Shown here piece by piece: positions 44,001-51,732 of a stretch of DNA of 64,000 nucleotides. The stretch is taken from positions 1 to 64,000 of the forward strand of contig CAZNWB010000002.1 in the NCBI GenBank assembly GCA_964576535.1, in the 5' to 3' direction. The DNA comes from 2-02-FULL-66-22 sp964576535. GTDB lineage: Bacteria > Methylomirabilota > Methylomirabilia > Methylomirabilales > 2-02-FULL-66-22. The notes below the pieces were generated by a model that saw only the letters and a program-made list of their open reading frames with translations, was not told the origin of the DNA and did not search any database. The number at the start of each line of letters is the position of its first letter. Positions within the stretch are counted from its first letter, which is position 1. The position numbers and the translations under genes were made by a program.

Positions 44001-44261
44001 AACGTCATGGACTATCTGGAGCAGAAGCGGATCGACCTTGTGATCAACATCCCGAAGAGCTCTCACGAGGACGAGTTGACCAACGACTATCTGATCCGGC
44101 GCCGGGCCGTGGACTTCGGAGTCCCCCTCATCACCGACCTTCACCTCGCCCAGAGATTCGTCGAGGCGCTTGCCCGGAAGACCGTGGACGATTTGCTCGT
44201 CAAGAGCTGGGCCGAGTATGGGATGGCGGCAACGACCGCCTCCGGTGGAAGAAGCGCATGA
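41022..44261 (+). CDS. carB: Carbamoyl-phosphate synthase large subunit, CAD/CPS1-like
   Basis: 1079 residues with two homologous ATP-grasp halves and a C-terminal MGS-like domain, as usual for CarB. First half: LILGSGALKIGEAGEFDYSG, GGQTALNCGLALE, AYALGGLGSGVC, NVNARLSRSSALASKATGYP-type segment VNARLSRSSALASKATGY. Second half: VVLGSGAYCIGSSVEFDWCS, MINCNPETVSTDYNECD, SVGGQIPNRLAIPL, RPSYVLSGAAMGV, IECNVRASRSMPFVSK. Phrases such as GWKEVEYEVVRD, NCITVCNMEN, HPRVKQIDTLAAEYP and GSSVEFDWC are those of eukaryotic CAD and mitochondrial CPS1; Escherichia coli CarB has different ones (QACEFDYSG, MNPRVSRSSALASKATG, IGQGIEFDYC). The stop overlaps wecB (ATGA at 44258). Confidence 0.95.
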   Translation: MDASPHKVLILGSGALKIGEAGEFDYSGSQAIKALKEERIATVLVNPNIATIQTSDYLADQVYLLPVTPQFVERVIERERPDGIMLSFGGQTALNCGLALEASGVLRRWGVKVLGTPIQTIRETEDRSLFARKLMEIDVKVPRSAAATSIDAAARVAEEIGFPVMLRAAYALGGLGSGVCASPAEVRDRAAKALAHSDQVLIEEFLGGWKEVEYEVVRDRFDNCITVCNMENLEPMGIHTGESIVVAPSQTLTNAEYHGLRQIAILVVRSLGIVGECNIQFALDPRSGDYRVIEVNARLSRSSALASKATGYPLALIAAKLALGFSLPELRNSITGATTACFEPALDYIVVKMPRWDLQKFRHVSRQIGSGMKSVGEVMAIGRSFEEALQKAVRMLEIGAVGLVGNGHLRLGDLEQELREPTPDRIFAIAEALARGVAIQRIHELSRIDTWFLQKIDRIVRTGTRLRQESARNPLPRALLAEAKRSGFADRQIAELTGAVEANVRRQREAYGIHPRVKQIDTLAAEYPAKTNYLYLTYNADEDDVAARDSNTVVVLGSGAYCIGSSVEFDWCSVNTVLTLRKLGYRAVMINCNPETVSTDYNECDALYFEELSLESVLAICRRENPVGVIVSVGGQIPNRLAIPLDEAGVKVLGTSPLSIDTAEDRHKFSELLDDLSIAQPEWKEVVTSDAAMRFADKVGYPVLVRPSYVLSGAAMGVAANERELVTFLRKAAEVSPKHPVVMSKFVENAKELDMDAVACRGRVLVSAIAEHVENAGVHSGDATLVLPPQRTYLETMRRIKKVTDQIAGALELHGPFNIQFIAKGNDVKVIECNVRASRSMPFVSKVLKVNFIEWATEVMMGRRDASSGARNGSMLDLEYVGVKAPQFSFTRLDGADPTLGVEMTSTGEVACLGDDFEEAFLKALLAVGYRLPVRNVLLSTGPVQAKAAFLDGSRLLQDLGVTLYATRGTAEFLRANGIDSTVLHWPLENQRPNVMDYLEQKRIDLVINIPKSSHEDELTNDYLIRRRAVDFGVPLITDLHLAQRFVEALARKTVDDLLVKSWAEYGMAATTASGGRSA

Positions 44262-45418
44262 GGATTGCGTGTATCGTTGGGGCGCGTCCGAACTTCATGA
44301 AAGCCGCTCCGCTTATCCGCGAGATGCGGGCCTATCCCGAGCTCTCCCCGATCCTGATTCACACAGGTCAACACTACGATTTCGCCATGGCCGGGCAGTT
44401 CTTTCACGATCTCGGCCTGCCGACGCCGGACGTCTCACTCGAGGTGGGCTCGGGTTCGCACGCGCACCAGACGGCCGAGGTGATGAAGCGCCTTGAGCCC
44501 GTACTCCAGGCGCTGCGACCCGAGATGGTGGTCGTGGTCGGGGACGTGAATTCGACGATGGCCGCGGCGCTCACCGCCGTCAAGATGCACATCCCAGTGG
44601 CCCATGTTGAGGCGGGGCTCCGCAGCTTTGATCGGACAATGCCCGAGGAGATCAACCGGCTCGTCACCGATGCCATTTCTGATTATCTGTTCGCCACCGA
44701 GGAGAGCGGACGCGAAAACCTGCTCCGGGAAGGCATCGATGCGAAGAAGATCCATCTGGTGGGTAACGTGATGATTGATTCGCTCGAGCAGTGCCGCCCT
44801 CTTTGGCAGCGGTCCACGGTTCATCAGCGCCTCGGGGTCAGTCCGGGAGAGTACGGCGTCGTTACGCTCCACCGTCCCTCCAACGTCGACGACAGCGCGA
44901 CGCTGGAGGGACTGATGGCCGGGCTAGCGCAGGTCGGAACCCTGGTACCGCTGATCTTTCCGGTCCATCCGCGGACGCGAATGCGCCTGGAGAGCATGAA
45001 CGGCAACGTGGCAGAGCTTCGAGCTGTGGCGGACGGGGTGGCCAGCGAGGGGATCCGTTTGACGGAGCCACTGGGCTACCTGGACTTTCTGGCGCTGGTG
45101 GCCGGAGCCCGAATCGTCCTGACGGATTCCGGAGGACTCCAGGAAGAGACGACCGCCCTCGGTGTCCCATGCCTGACGCTCCGAGAGCAGACGGAGCGGC
45201 CGATCACGGTCACATGCGGAACGAACCGCGTGGTGGGCACGGTGCCGCAGCGGATCATCGAGGAGGCGAGCCAGGTCCTGGAAGGACCACCGCGCACGGC
45301 GTCACGCCCGTTCTTGTGGGATGGCAAGGCCTCGCAGCGCATCGTCGCGATTCTACGCGAGGAATGCGGCGGCCGAGGACCCGCATACGCAGAGCGTCAC
45401 CGATGTGCGTCCGGATGA
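44258..45418 (+). CDS. wecB: UDP-N-acetylglucosamine 2-epimerase (non-hydrolysing)
   Basis: 386 residues. It interconverts UDP-GlcNAc and UDP-ManNAc. Motifs: RIACIVGARPNFMKAAPLI, LIHTGQHYDFAMAGQFF, VVVGDVNSTMAAAL, HVEAGLRSFDRTMPEEINR, VTLHRPSNVDD and LTDSGGLQEETTALGVPCLT. ATG at 44258 overlaps the carB stop, so the extended frame from 43754 (inside carB) is not used. With the dehydrogenase at 12840 it could yield UDP-ManNAcA for the polymer. The 3' end overlaps a possible upstream extension of the phosphatase gene. Confidence 0.95.
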   Translation: MRIACIVGARPNFMKAAPLIREMRAYPELSPILIHTGQHYDFAMAGQFFHDLGLPTPDVSLEVGSGSHAHQTAEVMKRLEPVLQALRPEMVVVVGDVNSTMAAALTAVKMHIPVAHVEAGLRSFDRTMPEEINRLVTDAISDYLFATEESGRENLLREGIDAKKIHLVGNVMIDSLEQCRPLWQRSTVHQRLGVSPGEYGVVTLHRPSNVDDSATLEGLMAGLAQVGTLVPLIFPVHPRTRMRLESMNGNVAELRAVADGVASEGIRLTEPLGYLDFLALVAGARIVLTDSGGLQEETTALGVPCLTLREQTERPITVTCGTNRVVGTVPQRIIEEASQVLEGPPRTASRPFLWDGKASQRIVAILREECGGRGPAYAERHRCASG

Positions 45419-45434
45419 CCAGGAGCTGCGCGAA

Positions 45435-46031
45435 ATGAATTCGGGGCTCTGGCAGAGCGTGGCGCGGCGGCTCACGCGCGCTCACGAGCGGCGGCGAATG
45501 CAACTGGCCGCCCGTCGCCCCGCCGAGCTGGCTGCTCGGGTCGCGCGGGCGCAAACGATCCTCTTCGTCTGTCTTGGAAACATCATCCGTAGCGCCTTCG
45601 CGGCAGAGCTCCTGCGCGCACACAGCCTTGGACGGCCGGATCTCCAGATCCATTCCGCCGGACTCCACACCACACCGGATCGCCCGGCCGACCCGACCGC
45701 GGTGCAATGCGCACGGCGGTTCGGGGTAGACCTGAGCGCGCATCGCACGCGTCGTCTCGACCGGAGCGACATCGAGGAAGCCGACGTCCTTCTCGCGATG
45801 GAAATCGACCACGTCCTGGAGATTGGCCGGCTCTTTCCGGAGTACCGGCACAAGGTCTATCTCTTCGGCTGTCTCACGGATGAGGATCCGCTGGACGTGG
45901 CCGATCCCGTGTACGCATCGAATGAAGTGTTCGAGGCGTGCTTTGGGCGGATCGACAGAGGAGTGCGACGCATCGTCGAGATGCTGCCCTCGGCCACTCG
46001 AGCGCCGGCGCCGCCCAGCGAGGTCGGATAG
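45435..46031 (+). CDS. Low-molecular-weight protein-tyrosine phosphatase
   Basis: 198 residues from the ATG at 45435, which has an AGGAG site at 45420-45424; a longer frame from 45321 would overlap wecB. The phosphatase signature C-x5-R-S is FVCLGNIIRSAFAAELL and the general-acid loop is DVADPVY. A basic N-terminal extension of about 40 residues precedes the fold (ARRLTRAHERRRMQLAARR). In capsule and EPS systems (Wzb, EpsP) such enzymes dephosphorylate the tyrosine autokinase; the partner here would be the kinase at 6872, 38 kb upstream. Its stop (TAG 46029-46031) overlaps the GTG of the next gene by one base. Confidence 0.88.
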   Translation: MNSGLWQSVARRLTRAHERRRMQLAARRPAELAARVARAQTILFVCLGNIIRSAFAAELLRAHSLGRPDLQIHSAGLHTTPDRPADPTAVQCARRFGVDLSAHRTRRLDRSDIEEADVLLAMEIDHVLEIGRLFPEYRHKVYLFGCLTDEDPLDVADPVYASNEVFEACFGRIDRGVRRIVEMLPSATRAPAPPSEVG

Positions 46032-47074
46032 TGGGAACAAGGATCCGGCCGGCTGTCGGATCGCTACTCCTCGTGGCGGTGTCGATTGGCGTCTCTCTAG
46101 CGCTGGCCGAGGTGGGGCTCAGGCTGCTGGGGCACCACGGTGAGCCGATCTCGAGGATCAGCAACAGCTACCTCGTCGACGACCCAGTCCTCGATTGGCG
46201 CTACGTGCCCAATTCAGAAGTCCAAAGCGCGCGGGCAGTGTATCGGTACAACAGTGCGGGATTCCGGGACACGGATCACGCGCTTCGGAAGCCCGCCGGC
46301 ATCCAGCGACTCGTCGTGCTCGGCGATTCGGTCACGGAGGGCTACGGGGTCGAGTGGACGGACGTCTTTGCCCGCGTTCTTCAGTCAAGGCTGGGCGACC
46401 GGTACGAGGTGATCAACATCGCCCAAGGGGGTCTCAACACCCCTCAGGAGATTCATCTCTTCGAACGTGTTGGGTCGAGGTATAGTCCCGACCTGGTTGT
46501 CTTGAACTTCGTGCTGAACGACGTGGACTTCTACACGCAATTTCATCCCGCGCAGCGCGCCGGGGAACAGGCCGACTCGCGCATCGCAATGCTCAACCTC
46601 CCGATCTCTCCCCACGTTAAGCGGCTCCTGAAGTCATCTGCGCTGATCTACTTCCTGAATGATCGGGTTCTGAGCCTTAAAGAGACCCTGGTCGGCATCG
46701 ATGGCAGTGGAGACTATTACGAGCGAATATGGGCGAGCGAGAAGAACCCCCGGAAGGTGACGGACGGATTCTCGAGGCTGGCGGAGCTGCAGAGGAAGGA
46801 TCACTTCGGGGTGGTGGTGATGATCTGGCCCCTCGTTACGGACTACCGAAGCTATCGGTTCGGGTGGATCCACGCGTGGGTGGCGCGCGAGGCGACGAAG
46901 GTCGGCTTCACCGTGATCGATCTGCTTCCGCAACTTTCGAGCGTGCCGTACCACAAGCTTCAGGTGTCGGCGGAGGACACTGTCCATCCGAACGCGCTTG
47001 GGCACCGGCTGGGCGCGGAAGCGTTCCTGGCATGGTATCGATCGCCGGGCCGCCTCGAGGCTCGGGAGCGCTGA
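46031..47074 (+). CDS. Membrane-anchored SGNH hydrolase/acetyltransferase-like protein 3
   Basis: 347 residues; GTG at 46031 chosen because the upstream in-frame region lies inside the phosphatase gene. N-terminal anchor (VGSLLLVAVSIGVSLALAEVG), ligand loop YRYNSAGFRDTDHA, block I VVLGDSVTEGYGVEW, FVLNDVDFYTQFH as the Asn block and catalytic EDTVHPNALGHRLGAEAF (Asp and His). Periplasmic acyl-ester chemistry on the polysaccharide is likely. Start overlaps the phosphatase stop; asnB 2 follows after two bases. Confidence 0.85.
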   Translation: MGTRIRPAVGSLLLVAVSIGVSLALAEVGLRLLGHHGEPISRISNSYLVDDPVLDWRYVPNSEVQSARAVYRYNSAGFRDTDHALRKPAGIQRLVVLGDSVTEGYGVEWTDVFARVLQSRLGDRYEVINIAQGGLNTPQEIHLFERVGSRYSPDLVVLNFVLNDVDFYTQFHPAQRAGEQADSRIAMLNLPISPHVKRLLKSSALIYFLNDRVLSLKETLVGIDGSGDYYERIWASEKNPRKVTDGFSRLAELQRKDHFGVVVMIWPLVTDYRSYRFGWIHAWVAREATKVGFTVIDLLPQLSSVPYHKLQVSAEDTVHPNALGHRLGAEAFLAWYRSPGRLEARER

Positions 47075-47076
47075 CC

Positions 47077-48933
47077 GTGTGCGGCATTGCCGGCGTGCTC
47101 CACATTGATCCACAGGCGCGCGTGGCAAAACGCGAGCTCGCGAGGATGCGCGATGCGCTTCGACACCGCGGTCCGGACGGCCAAGGTGTCGTGGTGGACG
47201 GGCCGTGCGGGCTCTGCCACACACGTCTCGCGATCATCGACCTCTCTCCCCGCGCGCATCAGCCGATGGCGAGCGCAAGTGGCCGGTACTGGCTTACCTA
47301 TAACGGCGAGATCTACAACTACCGCGAGCTCCGCCAGGAGCTGCGCGCGGCGGGCCGCGATTTCCAGTCGGATTCGGACACCGAGGTGATCCTCCATCTC
47401 ATGGAGTGGGGAGGGGTGACGGCGCTCGAGCGACTGGAGGGAATGTTCGCATTCGCGCTTTACGACCGGGTGCGCCGCCAGCTGCTGCTGGTTCGGGATC
47501 GCACCGGCATCAAGCCCCTATTCTGGACGATGGGACCGGAAGGCTTCGCCTTCGCGTCCGAGCCTAAAGCGCTGCCACCCTCGGCGCGGCGTGGGGCTCC
47601 ACCCGTCGAGCGGCTAGCAGAATACGTCGCGTTCCGCCATTGGGTCGACGTCGAGTCTCCACTCCCCGGTGTGAAGACCCTGCCGCCGGGGCACCGGCTC
47701 GTGACCGACGGCCGCCACGTGTCCATCGAGCGGTGGTGGACGCCCGCGTCGGGGCAGGCGGGCACTCCGGAGGCTACCTGGAGTATCTTGTCGGCGGCCG
47801 TGCGCCGACAGCTCGTGAGCGACGTCCCAGTCGGGATCTTCCTGTCTGGCGGGGTGGACTCGGCGCTGGTCGCCGCTGCCGCCCGCGAAGCGGTGCCTGA
47901 ACTGGAAACCTTCACTGTGGGATTCCAGGAGCCCGACTGGGACGAAACGGCCCGCGCACGCGTCGTGTCAGACCTTCTGGGCACCGAAGCTCACGAGCTG
48001 CAATTGGATGCCGAGCAGTACGCGCTCGACCTCGGCACCGCCGTCTGGCACCTCGACGCGCCCCTGAACCACGCCCATTGTGTGCACCTCCTCGCCCTGT
48101 CACGGTTTGCGCGGAAACGCATCACGGTAGCCCTGACAGGCGAGGGGAGCGACGAGTTGTTCGGGGGCTATCCCCGGTACCGACTGTTTTCCATGGCTCG
48201 CTGGCTTCGCGCGTTCCCGGGCCTCGGGCTGCGGCACGCGGCGCGACGGCTCCACCCAAGGCAGCCACGCTGGGCTCGGTTACTGGAGTCGGGCGCCGTC
48301 GATGTGGCGACGGCGGCTGCGCTGAACGCAGCATTCGTGCCGATCGAGGAAGCGGCCCGTCTGGTTGGTCTGAACGATCCGGAACGCGTGCTCGAGCCGC
48401 GCCGACGGCTGTTCCACGAGGCCGAGCGTCGCGGCCTCGACGAAGTCGAGAGTTTGCTCGAGCTCGAGCGCCAGACCTATCTGGTGTCGCTGCTGCAGCG
48501 AATGGATCGGATGAGTATGGCTGCCGGGCTCGAGTGCCGCGTGCCGTTCCTCGATGAGCGGGTCATCGAGCACGCGATGTCACTCCCGGGCGGACAACGG
48601 CTCGACCTGTTCGATACGAAGAAGCCTGTCCGCCGCGCCGCAGCCGGTCGCTTTGGACGCCGCTACGCAAATGCTCCCAAGTCGGGCTTCGGGGTGCCGA
48701 TTGGCAGCTGGTTCCGGCAGAATGGGAGCCTGGGCGCGCTGTTGGTGCGGTGTCTCGATGACTCCCGGACCCGGAGCCGCGGTTGGTTCGACGTCGCATT
48801 GGCACGGCGGAGATTCGAAGAACATCGGTCGGGGCTGCTGGATCACACGGAGACGCTCTGGGGCTTACTCAATCTCGAGCTCTGGGCGCGGGTGTGTCTC
48901 GACGGCGATGGTCCCGGTGAGGGGGCGCTGTAA
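47077..48933 (+). CDS. asnB: Asparagine synthase-like amidotransferase 2
   Basis: 618 residues from the GTG at 47077, required so that Cys2 (VCGIAGVLHIDPQ, initiator read as Met) is the glutaminase nucleophile. Glutaminase: LRHRGPDGQGVVV, RLAIIDLSPRAHQPM, NGEIYNYRELR. Synthetase: PP-loop FLSGGVDSALVAAAA (about 253-267), LTGEGSDELFGGYPRY, RMDRMSMAAGLECRVPFLD. Intact. It differs clearly from the copy at 18887, so the locus holds two amidotransferases, perhaps for two acceptors (for example two uronic acids). The carboxylate acceptor is not known. The upstream frame back to 46729 lies in the SGNH gene and is not part of it. Confidence 0.92.
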   Translation: MCGIAGVLHIDPQARVAKRELARMRDALRHRGPDGQGVVVDGPCGLCHTRLAIIDLSPRAHQPMASASGRYWLTYNGEIYNYRELRQELRAAGRDFQSDSDTEVILHLMEWGGVTALERLEGMFAFALYDRVRRQLLLVRDRTGIKPLFWTMGPEGFAFASEPKALPPSARRGAPPVERLAEYVAFRHWVDVESPLPGVKTLPPGHRLVTDGRHVSIERWWTPASGQAGTPEATWSILSAAVRRQLVSDVPVGIFLSGGVDSALVAAAAREAVPELETFTVGFQEPDWDETARARVVSDLLGTEAHELQLDAEQYALDLGTAVWHLDAPLNHAHCVHLLALSRFARKRITVALTGEGSDELFGGYPRYRLFSMARWLRAFPGLGLRHAARRLHPRQPRWARLLESGAVDVATAAALNAAFVPIEEAARLVGLNDPERVLEPRRRLFHEAERRGLDEVESLLELERQTYLVSLLQRMDRMSMAAGLECRVPFLDERVIEHAMSLPGGQRLDLFDTKKPVRRAAAGRFGRRYANAPKSGFGVPIGSWFRQNGSLGALLVRCLDDSRTRSRGWFDVALARRRFEEHRSGLLDHTETLWGLLNLELWARVCLDGDGPGEGAL

Positions 48934-48937
48934 CCCC

Positions 48938-50215
48938 ATGGCTGTGCCGGACAGCGTCGCAGCGACGGCTTCTTTTTCAGCAAGCACAGCGAGGCGGACT
49001 GACGGCCGGAGCACTCTCGCCATCCGGATGCTCATCCTCTTCCTCGTGCTCGAATACGTCCGGCCGTCGCTCGTTACCGAGCTCAAACTTCAGATGGTGA
49101 TCATCGTGGTGATGCTGGTGCTGTGGTTCCAGGCTCGGAACCGCCCGTGGTCCAGCATCCTCACGGCTCAGGTCCTCTTCCTCATCGTCTGCGCCCAGGC
49201 GATTCCATACGCCTGGAACAACTATGCAGCCTATTTCACGACGCGGACCATGTTCGGCCACGTCGTGATCGCGCTCGCGCTCGCCTGGCTTCTGGCCACA
49301 CGCGCGACCTTCCGGACGGTGGCGTGGGCGTGGCTTCTGATCATGGGCTATGCGGCAGTATACGGAATCACCCACGGTGGGACTGGACCAGGCGCCATGC
49401 TCGGAGACGAGAATGATCTGGCTCTCGGCTGCGCGACGGCTTTTCCCTTCGCGTTCTATGGGTTCGAGCGGCTCTCGGGCGGCCGTCGGTGGCTGTGCGG
49501 CGCGATTGGCGGACTGATGGTCGTCGCGATCGTGGTGAGCTTCTCGCGGGGTGGCTTCGTCGCCCTGGTCGCTGTTACTCTCTACTGCTGGCTAGCGTCT
49601 CGGCACAAGCTCCGCGGCCTCGTCACGGTGGCCCTCCTTGCCTCGCTGCTAATGATAACGGCTCCGGAAGAGGGCCGGACGGGTCACTCTTACGTTGAGC
49701 GGATGAGGACAATCTTCAAGACGGACGAGGGAACGGCCGAAGGCCGGCAGTTCCTCTGGAAGGCCGCTAGGAACATGTGGAAGGCCAATCCGATCCTGGG
49801 AGTGGGCGGAGGAAATTTCCCTTTCCTCGTCGGGCGCTATCAGCCCACGGATTTCAACAAGCGGGAATATCTTGAGCGGGATTGGTCTGGCACCGTCACG
49901 CACTCCGCCTACTTCCAGGTGCTGGCTGAGCACGGCTCAGCAGGGATTCTGCTCCTGGGCTACATCGTGTGGGCCCACTTCCGGACGCTCCGTCGGTTGC
50001 GACGACTGGCGGCCTCCCATCCCGAGATCCCGTCCGATATGCGACGTGACGCGGAGATGTATGGGGGGGCGCTCGGAGGAGCGGTTGCCGGATACTGTGT
50101 CGCAGGGGCCTTCCTGTCGGTCGCATACTATCCGTACCTCTGGTACTTCAGCGCGATGGCCGTGGCGCTCGAGGCCGCGGTCCAGCGGCAACTGACAGCC
50201 ATCGGTCCGAGATGA
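48938..50215 (+). CDS. O-antigen polymerase/ligase-like membrane protein (Wzy_C)
   Basis: 425 residues with about 10-11 membrane helices and one large periplasmic loop before the last helices. The loop contains the family signature region EGRQFLWKAARNMWKANPIL, GVGGGNFPF and TVTHSAYFQVLAEHGSAGIL (conserved His). Arg-rich SFSRGGFVAL is also typical. Such proteins polymerise flipped repeat units (Wzy/EpsG role) or ligate glycans. As the only polymerase candidate in the window it is probably the EPS polymerase. ATG at 48938; the longer frame from 48554 lies in asnB. Confidence 0.87.
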   Translation: MAVPDSVAATASFSASTARRTDGRSTLAIRMLILFLVLEYVRPSLVTELKLQMVIIVVMLVLWFQARNRPWSSILTAQVLFLIVCAQAIPYAWNNYAAYFTTRTMFGHVVIALALAWLLATRATFRTVAWAWLLIMGYAAVYGITHGGTGPGAMLGDENDLALGCATAFPFAFYGFERLSGGRRWLCGAIGGLMVVAIVVSFSRGGFVALVAVTLYCWLASRHKLRGLVTVALLASLLMITAPEEGRTGHSYVERMRTIFKTDEGTAEGRQFLWKAARNMWKANPILGVGGGNFPFLVGRYQPTDFNKREYLERDWSGTVTHSAYFQVLAEHGSAGILLLGYIVWAHFRTLRRLRRLAASHPEIPSDMRRDAEMYGGALGGAVAGYCVAGAFLSVAYYPYLWYFSAMAVALEAAVQRQLTAIGPR

Positions 50216-50225
50216 GGGGAAGGCT

Positions 50226-51677
50226 ATGAGTGGAACTGATTCCGTCATTCTGCTGGAATTCAACGAGCTGAGCCCGCCTCTCATGGCACGCTTCATGGCG
50301 GAAGGCAGACTCCCGAACTTCAGCCGGCTCTATCACGAATCGAGGGTCTACGTCACCGACGCGCAAGAGTCGGGCCGTTATCTGCAGCCCTGGATTCAAT
50401 GGGTGACGGTTCACTCCGGGCTCACCGCGGGCGAGCATGGCGTGTGCGAACTGGGGGAGGCGCATAAGCTGGGACGGCAGTGCCTGACGGAGATCGTATC
50501 GGCGGCGGGTCTGCGGGTCTGGAACTGCGGAAGCATGAACGCGCGGTATGACGAGAGAATCAACGGGTGCGTCCTCCCCGATCCGTGGACCACAGGCGTG
50601 CAGCCGCATCCGGACGCGCTGCTCCCCTACTTCCGGTTCATCCAGAAGAGCGTCCAAGAGCACACCAGCGGGGACCAGGCACTGGCCATCTCCGATTACG
50701 TGGCGTTCAGCCGGTTCATGGTGACCCACGGTCTGTCGCTGTCGACCGGGGTGGCGATCGTGAGACAGTTGCTCCGCGAGCGGCACGGAAAGTACAAGTG
50801 GATGCGCGTAGCGGTGATGGACCGGCTCCAGTGGGACGTCTTCCGCTGGTACTACAAGAGAGTCAGACCGAACTTTGCCACCTTTTTTCTGAACAGCACC
50901 GCGCACCTCCAGCACAAGTACTGGCGAAATCTCGAGCCAGAGCGCTTCAGGATCCGGCCCACGGCCGAGGAGCAAGCAGAGCTAGAAAAGGCAATCCCCT
51001 TCGGGTACGAGCAAATGGATCGTCTGGTCGGCAACTTCATGAAGCTGGCCGACGAGGGGACGACGCTGATCTTCTGCACCGCGCTGAGTCAGCAGCCCTG
51101 CCTGGTCTACGAGGATTCGGGTGGGAAGACGTTCTACCGTACGCGAGGAATTGACAAGCTACTCCAGTTTGCTGGGGTGACGACGGCATGTCGTTACTTC
51201 CCGGTCATGTCCGAAGAGTTTCACCTGCGTTTCGAGAATGAGGCGCACGCGCGGGTGGCCCACCGCCGGTTGACGTCATTGCGAGTGGAAGATAAGCCGG
51301 CCCTGGATCTGCGATGTGAGGGATCGCAGCTGTTCGGCGGCTGTCACGTCTTCACCCAGCTGCCCGGCGATGCGGTACTGCGCAGTGAGGAAACTGGTGC
51401 CTCCAAGCCGTTCTTCGACTTCTTCTACCAGGCCCAGAGCCTCAAAAGCGGTATGCATCACCCGGACGGGATGCTATGGATCCGGCTGCCGGATGGGCGC
51501 CACGCCGTGACGGAGGAAAAGGGTTCCCTGGTCTCGATTGCGCCGACCGTTCTCCACCTACTCGATGTGCCAGTCCCGACCTGGATGAATGGAGCGCCAC
51601 TGGTCACGCGGTCGTCAGCCGGTCCCAAGACTGGCGCAGCCCCGGTGCCGACGGCCACCTCGCTCACACGGAGCTAG
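50226..51677 (+). CDS. Alkaline-phosphatase-superfamily protein
   Basis: 483 residues, ATG at 50226 after GAGGGGAAGG. Start VILLEFNELSPPLMARFM and GRLPNFSRLY, then WVTVHSGLTAGEHGVCELGE (nucleophile region of type I phosphodiesterases) and the typical ending SIAPTVLHLLDVPVPTWMNG identify the alkaline-phosphatase/phosphodiesterase fold. DTDHG-like metal motifs are poorly conserved (LIFCTALSQQPCLVYED where T-x-D-H is usual), so catalysis may be altered. There is no signal peptide. Homologues occur in EPS loci as uncharacterised proteins; transfer or removal of a phosphoryl group is possible but unproven. Confidence 0.7.
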   Translation: MSGTDSVILLEFNELSPPLMARFMAEGRLPNFSRLYHESRVYVTDAQESGRYLQPWIQWVTVHSGLTAGEHGVCELGEAHKLGRQCLTEIVSAAGLRVWNCGSMNARYDERINGCVLPDPWTTGVQPHPDALLPYFRFIQKSVQEHTSGDQALAISDYVAFSRFMVTHGLSLSTGVAIVRQLLRERHGKYKWMRVAVMDRLQWDVFRWYYKRVRPNFATFFLNSTAHLQHKYWRNLEPERFRIRPTAEEQAELEKAIPFGYEQMDRLVGNFMKLADEGTTLIFCTALSQQPCLVYEDSGGKTFYRTRGIDKLLQFAGVTTACRYFPVMSEEFHLRFENEAHARVAHRRLTSLRVEDKPALDLRCEGSQLFGGCHVFTQLPGDAVLRSEETGASKPFFDFFYQAQSLKSGMHHPDGMLWIRLPDGRHAVTEEKGSLVSIAPTVLHLLDVPVPTWMNGAPLVTRSSAGPKTGAAPVPTATSLTRS

Positions 51678-51732
51678 GTTGTTCCTCTGCGAACATATGC
51701 GGACGTCGAGCCCCTGCTCTAGGACCATCGAC

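Noticed and set aside
43754..44257. Upstream extension of the WecB frame
   Set aside because: It overlaps carB in another frame; WecB similarity starts exactly at the ATG at 44258.
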